From: Methylococcaceae bacterium
GTDB lineage: Bacteria > Pseudomonadota > Gammaproteobacteria > Methylococcales > Methylococcaceae
Length of the DNA stretch: 42,173 nucleotides
Assembly (NCBI GenBank): GCA_012026715.1
Contig: VEPB01000346.1
Span: forward strand, 1 to 42,173
Direction of reading: 5' to 3'
In this document: positions 8,900-17,829 of the stretch, one piece after another
How the letters are laid out: every line of letters starts with the position of its first letter
Numbering within the stretch: position 1 is the stretch's first letter
Made by a program: the position numbers and the translations under genes
Notes under the pieces: model-generated
What the model saw: the letters and a program-made list of their open reading frames with translations, nothing else
What the model was told of the DNA's origin: nothing
Database searches by the model: none

Positions 8900-10282
8900 A
8901 TGAGTTCTGGCAAAATCGTACAGATCATTGGCGCCGTGGTGGACGTGGAGTTTCCGCGTGCCGAGCTGCCGAAGATTTATGACGCCCTCAGGGTCGACGC
9001 CGTCGGTCTGGTGCTGGAAGTCCAGCAGCAGCTGGGTGACGGCGTGGTGCGCACCATCGCCATGGGCAGTTCCGACGGGCTGCAGCGCGGCCTCGCGGTG
9101 ACCAACACCGGCAAGGCCATTGCGGTGCCGGTGGGCAAGGAGACCCTGGGCCGCATCATGAACGTGCTGGGCGATCCCATCGACGAGAAGGGGCCGGTCG
9201 GCGAGCAGGAGCGCTGGGGCATTCACCGCAAGGCGCCCAGCTTCGAGGATCAGGCCGGCGGCAACGAACTGCTGGAAACCGGCATCAAGGTGATCGACCT
9301 GGTCTGCCCCTTCGCCAAGGGCGGCAAGGTGGGCCTGTTCGGCGGCGCCGGCGTTGGCAAGACCGTCAACATGATGGAGTTGATCAACAACATCGCCAAG
9401 GCCCACAGCGGTCTGTCGGTGTTCGCCGGCGTCGGCGAGCGGACCCGCGAAGGCAACGACTTCTACCATGAAATGAAGGAAGCCGGGGTTCTGGACAAGG
9501 TGGCCATGGTCTACGGCCAGATGAACGAGCCGCCCGGCAACCGTCTGCGGGTGGCGCTGACCGGCCTGACCATGGCGGAGTTCTTCCGCGAGGAAGGCCG
9601 CGACGTGCTGCTGTTCATCGACAACATCTACCGCTACACCCTGGCCGGCACCGAAGTGTCGGCGCTGTTGGGCCGCATGCCCTCCGCGGTGGGCTATCAG
9701 CCCAACCTGGCAGAAGAAATGGGCGTGCTGCAGGAGCGCATCACCTCCACCAAGACCGGCTCCATCACTTCCATCCAGGCCGTCTATGTGCCGGCTGACG
9801 ACCTGACCGACCCGTCCCCGGCGACGACGTTCGCCCACTTGGACGCCACCGTGGTGCTGTCGCGCCAGATCGCCGAACTGGGCATCTACCCGGCGGTGGA
9901 CCCGCTGGATTCCACCAGTCGCCAGCTGGATCCTTTGGTCATCGGCCAGGAACACTACAACGTCACCCGCAAGGTGCAGGGTACCTTGCAGCGCTACAAG
10001 GAACTGCGCGACATCATCGCCATTCTGGGCATGGACGAGCTGTCCGAGGAAGACAAGCAAGTGGTGGCTCGGGCCCGCAAGATCCAGCGCTTCCTGTCCC
10101 AGCCCTTCTCGGTGGCGGAAGTGTTCACCGGGTCGCCGGGCAAGTATGTGTCCCTCAAGGACACCATCGCCGGCTTCAAGGGCATCACCGAAGGCGAGTT
10201 CGACGACATTCCGGAACAGGCCTTCTACATGGTCGGCACCATCGACGAGGCCCTGGAAAAGGCCAAGCGTCTGGCCGCCTAA
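8900..10282 (+). CDS. atpD: F1Fo ATP synthase subunit beta
   Basis: A 460-residue catalytic subunit. Walker A is GGAGVGKT at residues 148-155, the catalytic glutamate lies in GVGERTREGND, and the DELSEED lever reads DELSEED. The segment AEFFREEGRDVLLFIDNIYR is the Walker B region. A GAAAGAGGA ribosome-binding stretch precedes the start. Confidence 0.98.
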   Translation: MSSGKIVQIIGAVVDVEFPRAELPKIYDALRVDAVGLVLEVQQQLGDGVVRTIAMGSSDGLQRGLAVTNTGKAIAVPVGKETLGRIMNVLGDPIDEKGPVGEQERWGIHRKAPSFEDQAGGNELLETGIKVIDLVCPFAKGGKVGLFGGAGVGKTVNMMELINNIAKAHSGLSVFAGVGERTREGNDFYHEMKEAGVLDKVAMVYGQMNEPPGNRLRVALTGLTMAEFFREEGRDVLLFIDNIYRYTLAGTEVSALLGRMPSAVGYQPNLAEEMGVLQERITSTKTGSITSIQAVYVPADDLTDPSPATTFAHLDATVVLSRQIAELGIYPAVDPLDSTSRQLDPLVIGQEHYNVTRKVQGTLQRYKELRDIIAILGMDELSEEDKQVVARARKIQRFLSQPFSVAEVFTGSPGKYVSLKDTIAGFKGITEGEFDDIPEQAFYMVGTIDEALEKAKRLAA

Positions 10283-10300
10283 TCCTGCGAGAACCAGACC

Positions 10301-10720
10301 ATGGTCATGACCATACACGTCGACATCGTCAGCGCCGAGGAACAGATCTATTCCGGCCTCGCCGAGATGGTGGTCGCCCCGGCGGAGGAGGGCGATGTGG
10401 GCATCGCGGCCCGCCACGCCCCGCTGCTCACGCGCTTGAAGCCCGGTGAAGTGCGGGTCAAGGTGGATGACAAGGAGACCCTGCCGTTCTTCGTGTCCGG
10501 CGGTATCCTGGAGGTCCAGCCCCACGTGGTGTCGGTGCTGGCGGATCGGGCGGTGCGTGCCCACGACCTGGACGAGGCCGCCGCGCTGCAGGCCAAGCAG
10601 CGTGCCGAAGAGGCTCTCAAGGACCGCTCCGGCAAGCAGGATCTGGCGCGGGTGCAGCGGGAACTGCTGGAAGCGGTGGAACAGTTGCGCATGTTGGAGC
10701 GCTGGCGCAAGCACCGCTGA
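10301..10720 (+). CDS. atpC: F1Fo ATP synthase subunit epsilon
   Basis: A 139-residue central-stalk and inhibitory subunit. The N-terminal beta-sandwich contains HVDIVSAEEQIYSG and FFVSGGILEVQP. The C-terminal part is a helical hairpin rich in Ala and Glu. Two in-frame starts exist, at 10301 (MVM) and 10307 (MTIHV); family comparison does not separate them clearly. It is the last gene of the atp operon. Confidence 0.95.
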   Translation: MVMTIHVDIVSAEEQIYSGLAEMVVAPAEEGDVGIAARHAPLLTRLKPGEVRVKVDDKETLPFFVSGGILEVQPHVVSVLADRAVRAHDLDEAAALQAKQRAEEALKDRSGKQDLARVQRELLEAVEQLRMLERWRKHR

Positions 10721-10738
10721 TCTTTCCGCCGCGGGACG

Positions 10739-10796
10739 ACCCGGTCGGCTCGGCTCCCCTCGCCAAGGGGGTTCGGGCGGCCGGGTTTTTCGTTTT
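10739..10796 (+). terminator. Probable terminator of the atp operon
   Basis: ACCCGG (10739-10744) pairs with CCGGGT (10781-10786), enclosing a second hairpin made from CCCC and GGGG. A T-rich tail (TTTTTCGTTTT) follows directly. It lies right after atpC. The outer stem is short, so strength is uncertain. Confidence 0.5.
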
Positions 10797-10977
10797 GCGA
10801 GCCGCCCATTCCGGGCGTGGTCGCGCTTTAGGTTTGAGGGAATTGTTCGGGAATGGAATAATGGTCCCCTCGTCCCGCCGGGCTGGTGAACGTGCCGCGC
10901 CGGCCGGGTGGGTTTCCACCGTATTCTCTATACTGTGGCCCTTCTTTCTGTCGGATTTCAGTTCGGTTCCGGATCCC

Positions 10978-12348
10978 ATGACTCTGCAAACCATCATCCT
11001 CGCAGCCGGTCAGGGCACCCGCATGCGCTCGGCTTTGCCGAAGGTTCTTCACCGCGTCGGTTCCCTGAGCTTACTCGAACACGTCTACCGTCTCGCCGAC
11101 GGGTTCGCCGGCAACGACATCAACATCGTATACGGCCATGGCGGGCCGAGGCTGCGCAATGAACTGGCGCAACTGAGGACTTCCTGGACCGAGCAGGCGG
11201 AACAGTTGGGAACTGGGCATGCCGTGATGCAGGTGGCCGATTGGATCGGCGACGACGCCACGGTTCTGATCCTGTACGGCGACGTGCCGCTGTTGACTTC
11301 GACCACGGTACAACAGTTGCTGGCCCTGGTCGGCGACCACAGCATGGGGTTGCTGACGGTGGAACTCGCCAATCCCACCGGGTACGGCCGCATCCTGCGG
11401 GATGGCGAGGGCAGGGCGGTGGCCATCGTCGAAGAGAAGGATGCCGATGCCGGCCAGCGTGCCATCCGGGAGGTCAATACCGGCATCATGGCGCTCAAGG
11501 GGGGCCGCCTCAAGGGCTGGCTGGGAAGGTTGCACAACCGTAACGCTCAACGGGAGTACTACCTCACCGATGTCATCGCCATGGCGGTGGCCGACGGAGT
11601 GAGGGTGGAGACCTGCCGGCCGGCGGAAATCGCCGAGGTATTGGGCGTCAACACCCGCGCCCAGTTGGCTGAATTGGAGCGGGTCTACCAGTTGCGGCTG
11701 GCCCATTCCCTGATGGAGCAGGGGGTGACCCTCAAGGATCCGGCCCGATTCGATCTGCGGGGACAGGTGATCGATTGCGGGCACGATGTGGAGATCGACG
11801 TCAACGTGGTGATGGAAGGCACCATCCGTCTCGGCAACGATATCCGCATCGGCCCCAATGTCTACCTCAAGGATTGCGAGATCGGCGACGGCACCGAAAT
11901 CCTGGCCAACAGCCATATCGAAGAGTCGATCATCGGCGCCGATGCCCGGGTGGGTCCCTATGCCCGGATCAGGCCGCAGACCAAGCTGGCCGATCAGGTG
12001 CACATCGGCAATTTCGTGGAGCTGAAGAAAACCACGGTGGGCAAGGGTTCCAAGATCAATCACCTGACCTATGTGGGAGACGCGCAAGTGGGCAGTGGCG
12101 TCAACGTCGGAGCCGGCACCATCACCTGCAACTATGATGGCGTCTACAAGCACCCCACCGAGATCGGCGACGGCGCTTTCATCGGTTCCAATACCCAGTT
12201 GGTGGCGCCGGTGAAGGTGGGCAAGAACGCCACCATCGGTGCCGGATCGGTCATCACCAAGGATGCCCCGGACGATGCCCTGACCCTGAGTCGCCCCCAG
12301 CAGGTCACCGTTGCCGGCTGGCAGCGTCCGACCAAGAAACCCCGTTAG
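10978..12348 (+). CDS. glmU: Bifunctional GlcNAc-1-P uridyltransferase / GlcN-1-P acetyltransferase GlmU
   Basis: It makes UDP-GlcNAc for peptidoglycan and LPS. The uridyltransferase domain starts with LAAGQGTRM at residues 8-16 and Lys22 in LPKVLH. Its middle contains YGDVPLL and GYGRILR. From about residue 250 a left-handed beta helix of hexapeptide repeats carries the acetyltransferase, with NFVELKK and TITCNYDG. The open frame extends upstream, but the ATG at 10978 gives MTLQTIILAAG and 456 residues, the normal family length, so it is chosen as the start. The adjoining glmS supplies the pathway precursor. A TATACT element at 10929-10934 may be a -10 site, without a clear -35. Confidence 0.95.
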   Translation: MTLQTIILAAGQGTRMRSALPKVLHRVGSLSLLEHVYRLADGFAGNDINIVYGHGGPRLRNELAQLRTSWTEQAEQLGTGHAVMQVADWIGDDATVLILYGDVPLLTSTTVQQLLALVGDHSMGLLTVELANPTGYGRILRDGEGRAVAIVEEKDADAGQRAIREVNTGIMALKGGRLKGWLGRLHNRNAQREYYLTDVIAMAVADGVRVETCRPAEIAEVLGVNTRAQLAELERVYQLRLAHSLMEQGVTLKDPARFDLRGQVIDCGHDVEIDVNVVMEGTIRLGNDIRIGPNVYLKDCEIGDGTEILANSHIEESIIGADARVGPYARIRPQTKLADQVHIGNFVELKKTTVGKGSKINHLTYVGDAQVGSGVNVGAGTITCNYDGVYKHPTEIGDGAFIGSNTQLVAPVKVGKNATIGAGSVITKDAPDDALTLSRPQQVTVAGWQRPTKKPR

Positions 12349-12388
12349 GTCCCAGCCGTCCTTACCCCGTCTATCTGGAGCATATCCC

Positions 12389-14221
12389 ATGTGTGGAATC
12401 GTCGGCGCAGTCGCGCACCGGGAGGTCACCCCCATCCTGCTGGAAGGCCTGAGGCGGCTGGAATATCGCGGCTACGATTCGGCCGGCGTCGCGGTTCTGG
12501 ACGAACGGCATCAGGTCTGCCGCGCTCGCCGCATCGGCAAGATCCGGGAGCTGGAGGCGCACCTGCGGGCCAATCCGGTGGCCGGCAAGATCGGTATTGC
12601 CCATACCCGCTGGGCCACCCATGGAGTGCCGTCGGAAAACAACGCCCACCCGCACGTGTCGCGGGACACGGTGGCGGTGGTCCACAACGGCATCATCGAA
12701 AACCACGATGCCCTGCGCAATGAGCTGCAGCAATTGGGTTATCGGTTCGACTCGGAAACCGACACCGAAGTCATCGTCCATCAGGTTCACCGGTTTTTGG
12801 AAAAGGGCGCGGCCCTGGTCGATGCGGTGCGCCAGACCGTGGATACCTTGCACGGCGCCTATGCCATCGCGGTGATTTCCTCGCGGGAACCGCAGCGGCT
12901 GGTGGTGGCCCGCGAGGGGAGCCCGCTGGTGATCGGGCTCGGCGAAAGCGAAAACTTCGTGGCGTCGGACGTGTTCGCCCTGGTGGGCGAGACCCAGCGC
13001 TTCATTTTCATGGAAGACGGCGATCTGGCCGACCTCACGACGGAGTCGATCACGATCTACGATCGCGCTGGCGCTCGGGTCGAGCGGCCGGTCAACGAAA
13101 CCAAGCTGGCGGCGGATGCCGTGGAGCGGGGCGAATACCGCCACTACATGCAGAAGGAGATCCACGAGCAGCCGGTCGCCATCGAAAAGACCCTCGACGG
13201 ACGTATCCTGGGCGGCAGGCTGCTGGACGGCGTGTTCGGGCCGTTGGCGGAGCAGGCCTTCGACGGTATCAAGGCGGTCCAGATCGTGGCCTGCGGCACC
13301 AGCTACCATGCCGGTCTGGTGGGTCGCTACTGGATGGAGGAGATCGCAGGACTGCCGTGCAGCGTGGAAGTGGCCAGCGAATTCCGCTACCGCCGCAACG
13401 TGGTCCTGCCCGGCACGTTGTTCGTCACCATCTCGCAGTCCGGCGAAACCGCCGACACCCTGGCGGCGCTTAAAGATGCCAAGAGCCTGGGTTACGCCCA
13501 TACGCTGGCGATCTGCAACGTGCCGGAAAGCTCCATCGTGCGGGAATCGGAATCCACCCTGATGACCCGCGCCGGCCCCGAGATTGGGGTGGCATCCACC
13601 AAGGCGTTCACCACTCAGCTGACCGCCCTGTTGTTGCTGGTCGTGGCGTTGGGCCGCCGCAACCGGATGAGTGCCGAAACCGAGGCGGAAATCGTTCGTC
13701 AGTTGAATGCGCTGCCGGAGCAGATCAAGCACGTGCTGACCATGGAGCCGGCCATCGAAAAGTGGGCCGAACTGTTCGGCGACAAGCAGCACGCCCTTTA
13801 CCTGGGCCGAGGCGCCCAGTATCCGGTGGCGATGGAAGGCGCGCTCAAGCTCAAGGAAATCTCCTACATCCACGCCGAGGCTTACCCGGCCGGCGAGCTC
13901 AAGCATGGCCCCTTGGCCCTGATCGACGATGAGATGCCGGTAATCGCGGTGGCTCCCAACAATGAGTTATTGGAGAAGCTCAAGTCCAATCTTCAGGAGG
14001 TTCAGGCACGCGGCGGACAGTTGTATGTGTTTGCCGACGTCAATGCTCCGCTGGCGGGATTCTCCAATGTGAAGGCGTTGCGCATCGCCGAGACCGACGA
14101 GGTCGTGGCGCCCATCGTCTACACCGTCCCGCTGCAGATGCTGGCTTACCATGTGGCGCTGATCAAGGGTACCGACGTGGACCAGCCGCGTAATCTGGCC
14201 AAATCGGTGACGGTCGAATAA
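12389..14221 (+). CDS. glmS: Glutamine-fructose-6-phosphate aminotransferase (isomerizing) GlmS
   Basis: It produces glucosamine-6-phosphate from fructose-6-phosphate and glutamine. The start is fixed by MCGIVGAV: Cys2 becomes the N-terminal nucleophile after Met removal. GGAG lies eight bases upstream. The glutaminase domain (about 1-220) includes HTRWATHG and HNGIIENH. Two SIS sugar-isomerase domains follow, with ISQSGETADT and GRGAQYPVAMEGALKLKEISY. The conserved C-terminus NLAKSVTVE is intact. Length is 610 residues. It lies 40 bases after glmU and probably shares its transcript. Confidence 0.97.
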   Translation: MCGIVGAVAHREVTPILLEGLRRLEYRGYDSAGVAVLDERHQVCRARRIGKIRELEAHLRANPVAGKIGIAHTRWATHGVPSENNAHPHVSRDTVAVVHNGIIENHDALRNELQQLGYRFDSETDTEVIVHQVHRFLEKGAALVDAVRQTVDTLHGAYAIAVISSREPQRLVVAREGSPLVIGLGESENFVASDVFALVGETQRFIFMEDGDLADLTTESITIYDRAGARVERPVNETKLAADAVERGEYRHYMQKEIHEQPVAIEKTLDGRILGGRLLDGVFGPLAEQAFDGIKAVQIVACGTSYHAGLVGRYWMEEIAGLPCSVEVASEFRYRRNVVLPGTLFVTISQSGETADTLAALKDAKSLGYAHTLAICNVPESSIVRESESTLMTRAGPEIGVASTKAFTTQLTALLLLVVALGRRNRMSAETEAEIVRQLNALPEQIKHVLTMEPAIEKWAELFGDKQHALYLGRGAQYPVAMEGALKLKEISYIHAEAYPAGELKHGPLALIDDEMPVIAVAPNNELLEKLKSNLQEVQARGGQLYVFADVNAPLAGFSNVKALRIAETDEVVAPIVYTVPLQMLAYHVALIKGTDVDQPRNLAKSVTVE

Positions 14222-14331
14222 CCGGCCGGGTCGGCAGGCTGGGATACCGGAGCAGGTGTTGACTGGGGCAAGCCAACTCCGGCAGTCATCGCCCCAATAA
14301 GATTGATGTTCAGCGGGAACCGAGCAGAGAC

Positions 14332-15039
14332 ATGTCGATGAAAATCCGTCAAGTAGCGGCCGATCGCGGTTTGGGCTGGATCACCGAAGGCTTTTCCCTG
14401 TTCCTGAAGGACTGGGGAATCTGGGTCGTGATGTTCCTGATTTATGTCGCCTTGATGTTTGTGTGTTCCCTGGTGCCGTTCCTGGGGGCGGTGGCGTCGC
14501 CGCTGCTGGCGTCGCTGCTGGCGGGAGGCCTGATGTCGGCCTGCCGGGAGCAGGCGGCCGGCGGCGAACTCAAGGTGGATTTGCTGTTTCACGGGTTTTC
14601 CGAGAACACCCGGCAGTTGCTGATGATCGGGGTCGTGAACCTGCTTGCATCGGCTGCCATCGGCGTCATTGCGGTGCTGGCCATTGGGAGTTCCCTGATG
14701 TCGCTGCAGTTGGAGGATCTTGGCGAGGTCTTGTCGTTTGAGTCGCTCGTCGGCACCGCACTGATCGCGCTGGCCGTGCTCGCTGTGCTGGTTCCTCTGG
14801 CCATGGCGACGTGGTTCGCTCCGGCGCTGGTGATGCTGGCTAGCCATGAGGCCGTGGACGCCATGAAGCTGAGTTTCCTGGCCTGTCTCCGCAACATGTG
14901 GCCGTTTCTGGTTTATGGCCTGGTCCTGCTGGTGCTGTTCCTGATCGCCTCCATCCCCATGGGCCTGGGCCTGCTGGCACTGGGACCGACCATCGTCGTC
15001 TCGATCTATCTCTCTTATCGGGATTTGTTCGAAGCCTGA
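14332..15039 (+). CDS. Multi-pass membrane protein, BPSS1780/DUF2189-like
   Basis: A 235-residue protein with about five or six hydrophobic helices. The opening VAADRGLGWITEGFSLFLKD and the paired-helix layout resemble the BPSS1780-type inner-membrane proteins, whose function is unknown. It has no visible catalytic motif. It follows glmS after 110 bases and precedes a long non-coding stretch, so it is probably its own unit. Confidence 0.65.
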   Translation: MSMKIRQVAADRGLGWITEGFSLFLKDWGIWVVMFLIYVALMFVCSLVPFLGAVASPLLASLLAGGLMSACREQAAGGELKVDLLFHGFSENTRQLLMIGVVNLLASAAIGVIAVLAIGSSLMSLQLEDLGEVLSFESLVGTALIALAVLAVLVPLAMATWFAPALVMLASHEAVDAMKLSFLACLRNMWPFLVYGLVLLVLFLIASIPMGLGLLALGPTIVVSIYLSYRDLFEA

Positions 15040-15596
15040 CGCGGTACCGTCGGCCGCTTCGATTTTCCGCAAACTCACCCTCCCGGTCGGTTCCGCCGAC
15101 AGCCGTCGGCCTTGGGCCGAAAGGAACCGGCCGCACGGATACCTTCGCCTGCTGTAACCCGGGTGGTCTCTTCCAATCGCCGCTTGCGGTCGCTACGGCA
15201 TTGGGTTCCTGAGAGGGGTATCTTGCCTGACATGGATTTTCTATCCATTCAATCGGTGGCAGTTCCGCGGTAGTAAGGTAAATGGCTTAAGAATTGTTTC
15301 GTCTGCTACGTATTGGCGGTTGTATAGTAATTAGACATAGGTGTAATAATTATGTGACAGATGTTTGCGGGTATACCTGTCATTTACCGGTTGTAACGAT
15401 CATGTAACATGCCATGGCTAGACTCATCGGAGTTTTTTTGGGGCGCGAAATTCTTCTGCTTTTTGCAAATTTTGTCTTGATCGTGTCGTCTTGCTCTGAA
15501 GATAATGTAGCTATTGGCTCCTGCCTGATGGCTTTGGGGCGAATCTAGTGGAGTTGTTTTGTCCTGAGATTTATTCAGAGATATTTGGAGGTAGTT
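15040..15596. other. 557-base gene-free stretch, AT-rich in its second half
   Basis: The first part is GC-rich and holds a nested hairpin (GCCGAC/GTCGGC at 15095-15110 inside CGGTTCC/GGAACCG at 15088-15129), a possible terminator for the upstream membrane-protein gene. From about 15290 the base composition becomes markedly AT-rich. This part contains TGTAAC at 15392-15397 and 15403-15408 (11 bases apart), a related TGTAAT at 15342-15347, and the promoter described separately. No credible gene is seen. Confidence 0.6.
15477..15506 (+). promoter_or_regulatory. Sigma70-type promoter for the VPxPA-CTERM gene
   Basis: TTGATC (15477-15482) and GATAAT (15501-15506) are separated by 18 bases. The predicted start, near 15513, would leave an 84-base leader before the gene at 15597. 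Confidence 0.5.
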
Positions 15597-16304
15597 ATGA
15601 GGTTCCGTTGGTCCGGCTGGTTGATTGGGATGTTGGCTTTTAACTGGAATCCAGTTGCGGCGGCGCCGGTGACGCTAGCCGGCAATGTCGTGGATTTCAG
15701 CTTCAAGGCAAAGGCGCCTGGAAAGCTAGGGCAGCCGGTATTGTCGGAAGTTGCCGATGGCAGCGGTTTGGCATTTTCGCCATCCAATTTCGAAGTGCAT
15801 AGCAAAAAGCTGGGACATACCATCAATAAAACCATCCGGATCGACATCAAGGCCGATGACGGGTTTGTAATCGATGGTTTCAATCTGTCCCAGCTTGGTG
15901 AGTATGGGGTCGCCCAGGGGGGGCGAGGCAGCATTTTTTCCAAGGTCAGGGTAGTCGACCATACCAATAAAGATCAGCGTTTCACCTTGAAGGACCGCGA
16001 TCGATTCAATTCGGGAGAAGGGGAGTGGAATCAGATTCTGGATGGAAGCGACCAATTGGATAAGCCCTCATCCTGGATCACTCTGTTCATTACGGAAGAA
16101 ATCAAGGCGAAAGGCAAGCGCAAACAGGAGTCTTGGGCTTCTCTCAATTCGCTTAATCTCAATGTGAAGATGCTAACTTCGGCCGGTGGTCCGGTAACTT
16201 CGGTTCCGATTCCCGCCATGGTTTGGCTGTTTGGATTTTCGGTGGCCGGCCTATTGGGTGCTCCACATCGCAGATCCGCATTGAAGAAAAAGTCAGCTTG
16301 TTGA
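15597..16304 (+). CDS. Exported VPxPA-CTERM (PEP-CTERM type) protein of unknown function
   Basis: A 235-residue protein with a signal peptide (MRFRWSGWLIGMLAFNWNPVAAA). Its C-terminus has the exosortase-sorting layout: VPIPAMVWLFGFSVAGLLG followed by a basic tail (RRSALKKKSAC). The middle shows no recognised domain. The start is the ATG at 15597, backed by GGAGG at 15587-15591; an upstream TTG exists but lacks a site. Codon use is more AT-rich than in neighbouring genes, which suggests recent acquisition or relaxed selection. Proteins of this class are usually anchored or released in the envelope and often occur with exopolysaccharide genes; the next gene is of that type. No exosortase lies in the window. 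Confidence 0.8.
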   Translation: MRFRWSGWLIGMLAFNWNPVAAAPVTLAGNVVDFSFKAKAPGKLGQPVLSEVADGSGLAFSPSNFEVHSKKLGHTINKTIRIDIKADDGFVIDGFNLSQLGEYGVAQGGRGSIFSKVRVVDHTNKDQRFTLKDRDRFNSGEGEWNQILDGSDQLDKPSSWITLFITEEIKAKGKRKQESWASLNSLNLNVKMLTSAGGPVTSVPIPAMVWLFGFSVAGLLGAPHRRSALKKKSAC

Positions 16305-16494
16305 GTGCGAAATTTGGCGACGGCGACGATTTGCCGGTAATCGGCGATAGATCTGAAACAAGCCGTGGGCTTGGTCTTCCGAATCGAGGAAATCCTTACT
16401 GAGTCGTCGCGGGTTGGTTTATGATGGGGAGGCGGCTACGGGAGTTTCGACCCTGTGGCTCGTCCTATCAGCAGACCCCATGGAATGTCGATTC

Positions 16495-17103
16495 ATGAAG
16501 AACAGAAGACTGATTTATCTCTTGGCTCTGATGCTGGCGCAAGGCTGCGTCGCCGTTCGCGCTGACGAGCCAGCCAAGCCGAAGCAAGAGGAGCCGGCCA
16601 AGCCTCAGCCAGCGGCGGTTCCCGGAGAGTACCGGGTTAACGCCGGCGATGTCCTCGAAATCTCGGTGTGGAAGGAAGAGGGCCTGACCAAGGAAGTCCG
16701 GGTGCGGCCCGATGGCGGCATCAGTTTCCCCCTGGTTGGCGATCTGCAGGTCCAGGGATTGACGGTCGATGCCATCACCGGACAGGTCATCGAGCGACTG
16801 AACGCCTACCTATCGGAACCGGTGGTCACCGTTGCGGTGAGGGAATCCAATCAACGGTTTTATGTGACGGGGAAGGTCAACAAGCCGGGGGATATCGTGT
16901 CCCCGAACCGGCTCAGCGTCATGCAGGCGCTGTCCATGGCGGGTGGGCTCAGCACCTTCGCCGACCAGGATGATATCACCGTCATACACAGGGTCGGCAA
17001 CAAGACGGTCAGCCTGAATTTCGACTACGCCTCCGTCGCCAACGGCGAAGACCTGGAGCAAAACATCACCCTCGAACCGGGCGACGTGGTGGTCGTCCAC
17101 TGA
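16495..17103 (+). CDS. Polysaccharide export (Wza-like) periplasmic or outer-membrane protein
   Basis: Residues from about 45 form the polysaccharide-export domain (EYRVNAGDVLEISVWKEEGL, then VRPDGGISFPLVGDLQVQGLT). A SLBB-like beta-grasp segment follows (RFYVTGKVNKPGDI...MQALSMAGGLSTFA). The N-terminus is a signal peptide; the cysteine in LMLAQGCVA could be a non-canonical lipobox, or cleavage could follow VRA. A Pro/Lys/Glu linker comes next. The open frame begins at 16414, but the ATG at 16495 directly before MKNRRLIYLLAL gives a normal signal peptide and 202 residues. It stands without the rest of an EPS cluster. A TATGAT at 16420-16425 may be its -10 element. Confidence 0.85.
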   Translation: MKNRRLIYLLALMLAQGCVAVRADEPAKPKQEEPAKPQPAAVPGEYRVNAGDVLEISVWKEEGLTKEVRVRPDGGISFPLVGDLQVQGLTVDAITGQVIERLNAYLSEPVVTVAVRESNQRFYVTGKVNKPGDIVSPNRLSVMQALSMAGGLSTFADQDDITVIHRVGNKTVSLNFDYASVANGEDLEQNITLEPGDVVVVH

Positions 17104-17108
17104 GCGAT

Positions 17109-17149
17109 GGCAGAATCCGGCCGTGGTTTTTGCTTGGCCAGATTCTGCC
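17109..17149 (+). terminator. Strong hairpin after the polysaccharide-export gene
   Basis: GGCAGAATC-C-GGCC pairs with GGCC-A-GATTCTGCC, thirteen base pairs with one mismatch, beginning five bases after the stop codon. The loop itself contains TTTTT, and no T-run follows the stem. It is probably a transcription terminator or 3'-end stabiliser. Confidence 0.55.
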
Positions 17150-17280
17150 GCCATTTCCCGAGCAGCGACTGCTTAACCGGTCATGGCACTCGTGCCACCC
17201 CGGACCATGAAAGCACTCGCGCCATGGCCGGTTTCCCTCACCCCGGCCCTACCCAGGAACCTGCGGCCCATGGCCGCACC

Positions 17281-17410
17281 TTTTTTCCTTCTCCCTATGG
17301 GAGAAGGTGGCCCGAAGGGCCGGATGAGGGAGAGAGACCACTCGGTTCCAGGGCACAATTCGCAGGCCATGGGGCCGAGAGGTCTCTCCCGGAGGGAGAG
17401 GGAGAACAAG
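17281..17410. repeat. Dispersed-type repeat made of CTCCC/GGGAG palindromes
   Basis: CCTTCTCCC (17287-17295) and GGGAGAAGG (17299-17307) form a perfect nine-pair stem. GAGAGACC (17332-17339) pairs with GGTCTCTC (17381-17388). Sequences of the style TCTCCC...GGGAGA...GATGAGGG recur between genes in many GC-rich gammaproteobacteria and have no known product. The rest of the gene-free stretch 17104-17540 shows no gene I can support. Confidence 0.5.
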
Positions 17411-17540
17411 GTGTTTCGCTGCGCGACTTTCATAGTAACGCAGTGGAAGCGCGGTCGCCGCGGTACCGTCAAGCGGTTCCCTCTGCAGCGGGCTGAAGCC
17501 CCTCTCGGGTCACGCCTGATTTGGGGCTTTGCCGGCACGC

Positions 17541-17816
17541 TCATGCATCGGGAGTAATTTCGCCGGCCCGCAATTCCTCCGCCCAGCAACCGACGGGAAT
17601 CCCCAGGTTCTTGTCGGCATCTTCGAACCGCACCAGAAAGACCGTGCGGTCCGGATTATCTTCCAAGTGCCCCTTGCGCACGATCACCCCGCGCGAACCG
17701 GCTGCCGCCAGCAGGGCATCGTCCGGCAACCCGTCCAGGCTGCCGTCGTTGCGAAAATCGATGTTGGCGTAAACCACGTCGCCTTCTTCCAGGGTGTCCA
17801 CGTTAATCGTCGTCAT
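17541..17816 (-). CDS. Single-domain NifZ-like protein, divergent from the nif operon
   Basis: A 91-residue protein. It aligns by eye with the N-terminal half of the NifZ encoded at 23764: a Gly-Asp/Glu opening, then FRNDGSLDG versus VRNDGTYPG, GSRGVIV versus GSTGYVM, a VFLVRFE versus VIYSVHF strand, and VGCWAEEL versus VGCRQEEL. It therefore looks like one copy of the SH3-like NifZ fold, where full NifZ has two. The start MTTINVDTLEEGD is chosen because upstream codons look non-coding. It is transcribed away from iscA and shares the regulatory gap. A role in nitrogenase maturation is inference from homology and position. Confidence 0.7.
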   Translation of the reverse strand: MTTINVDTLEEGDVVYANIDFRNDGSLDGLPDDALLAAAGSRGVIVRKGHLEDNPDRTVFLVRFEDADKNLGIPVGCWAEELRAGEITPDA

Positions 17817-17829
17817 CTCTTCACCGGTT

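Noticed and set aside
7913..10714. 933-codon open frame on the reverse strand
   Set aside because: It lies antisense to atpG, atpD and atpC. Its His/Gly/Leu-rich translation is the usual shadow of GC-rich coding DNA.
10795..10977. N-terminal extension of glmU
   Set aside because: The frame is open, but the translation does not resemble GlmU, and the ATG at 10978 gives the exact family N-terminus and length.
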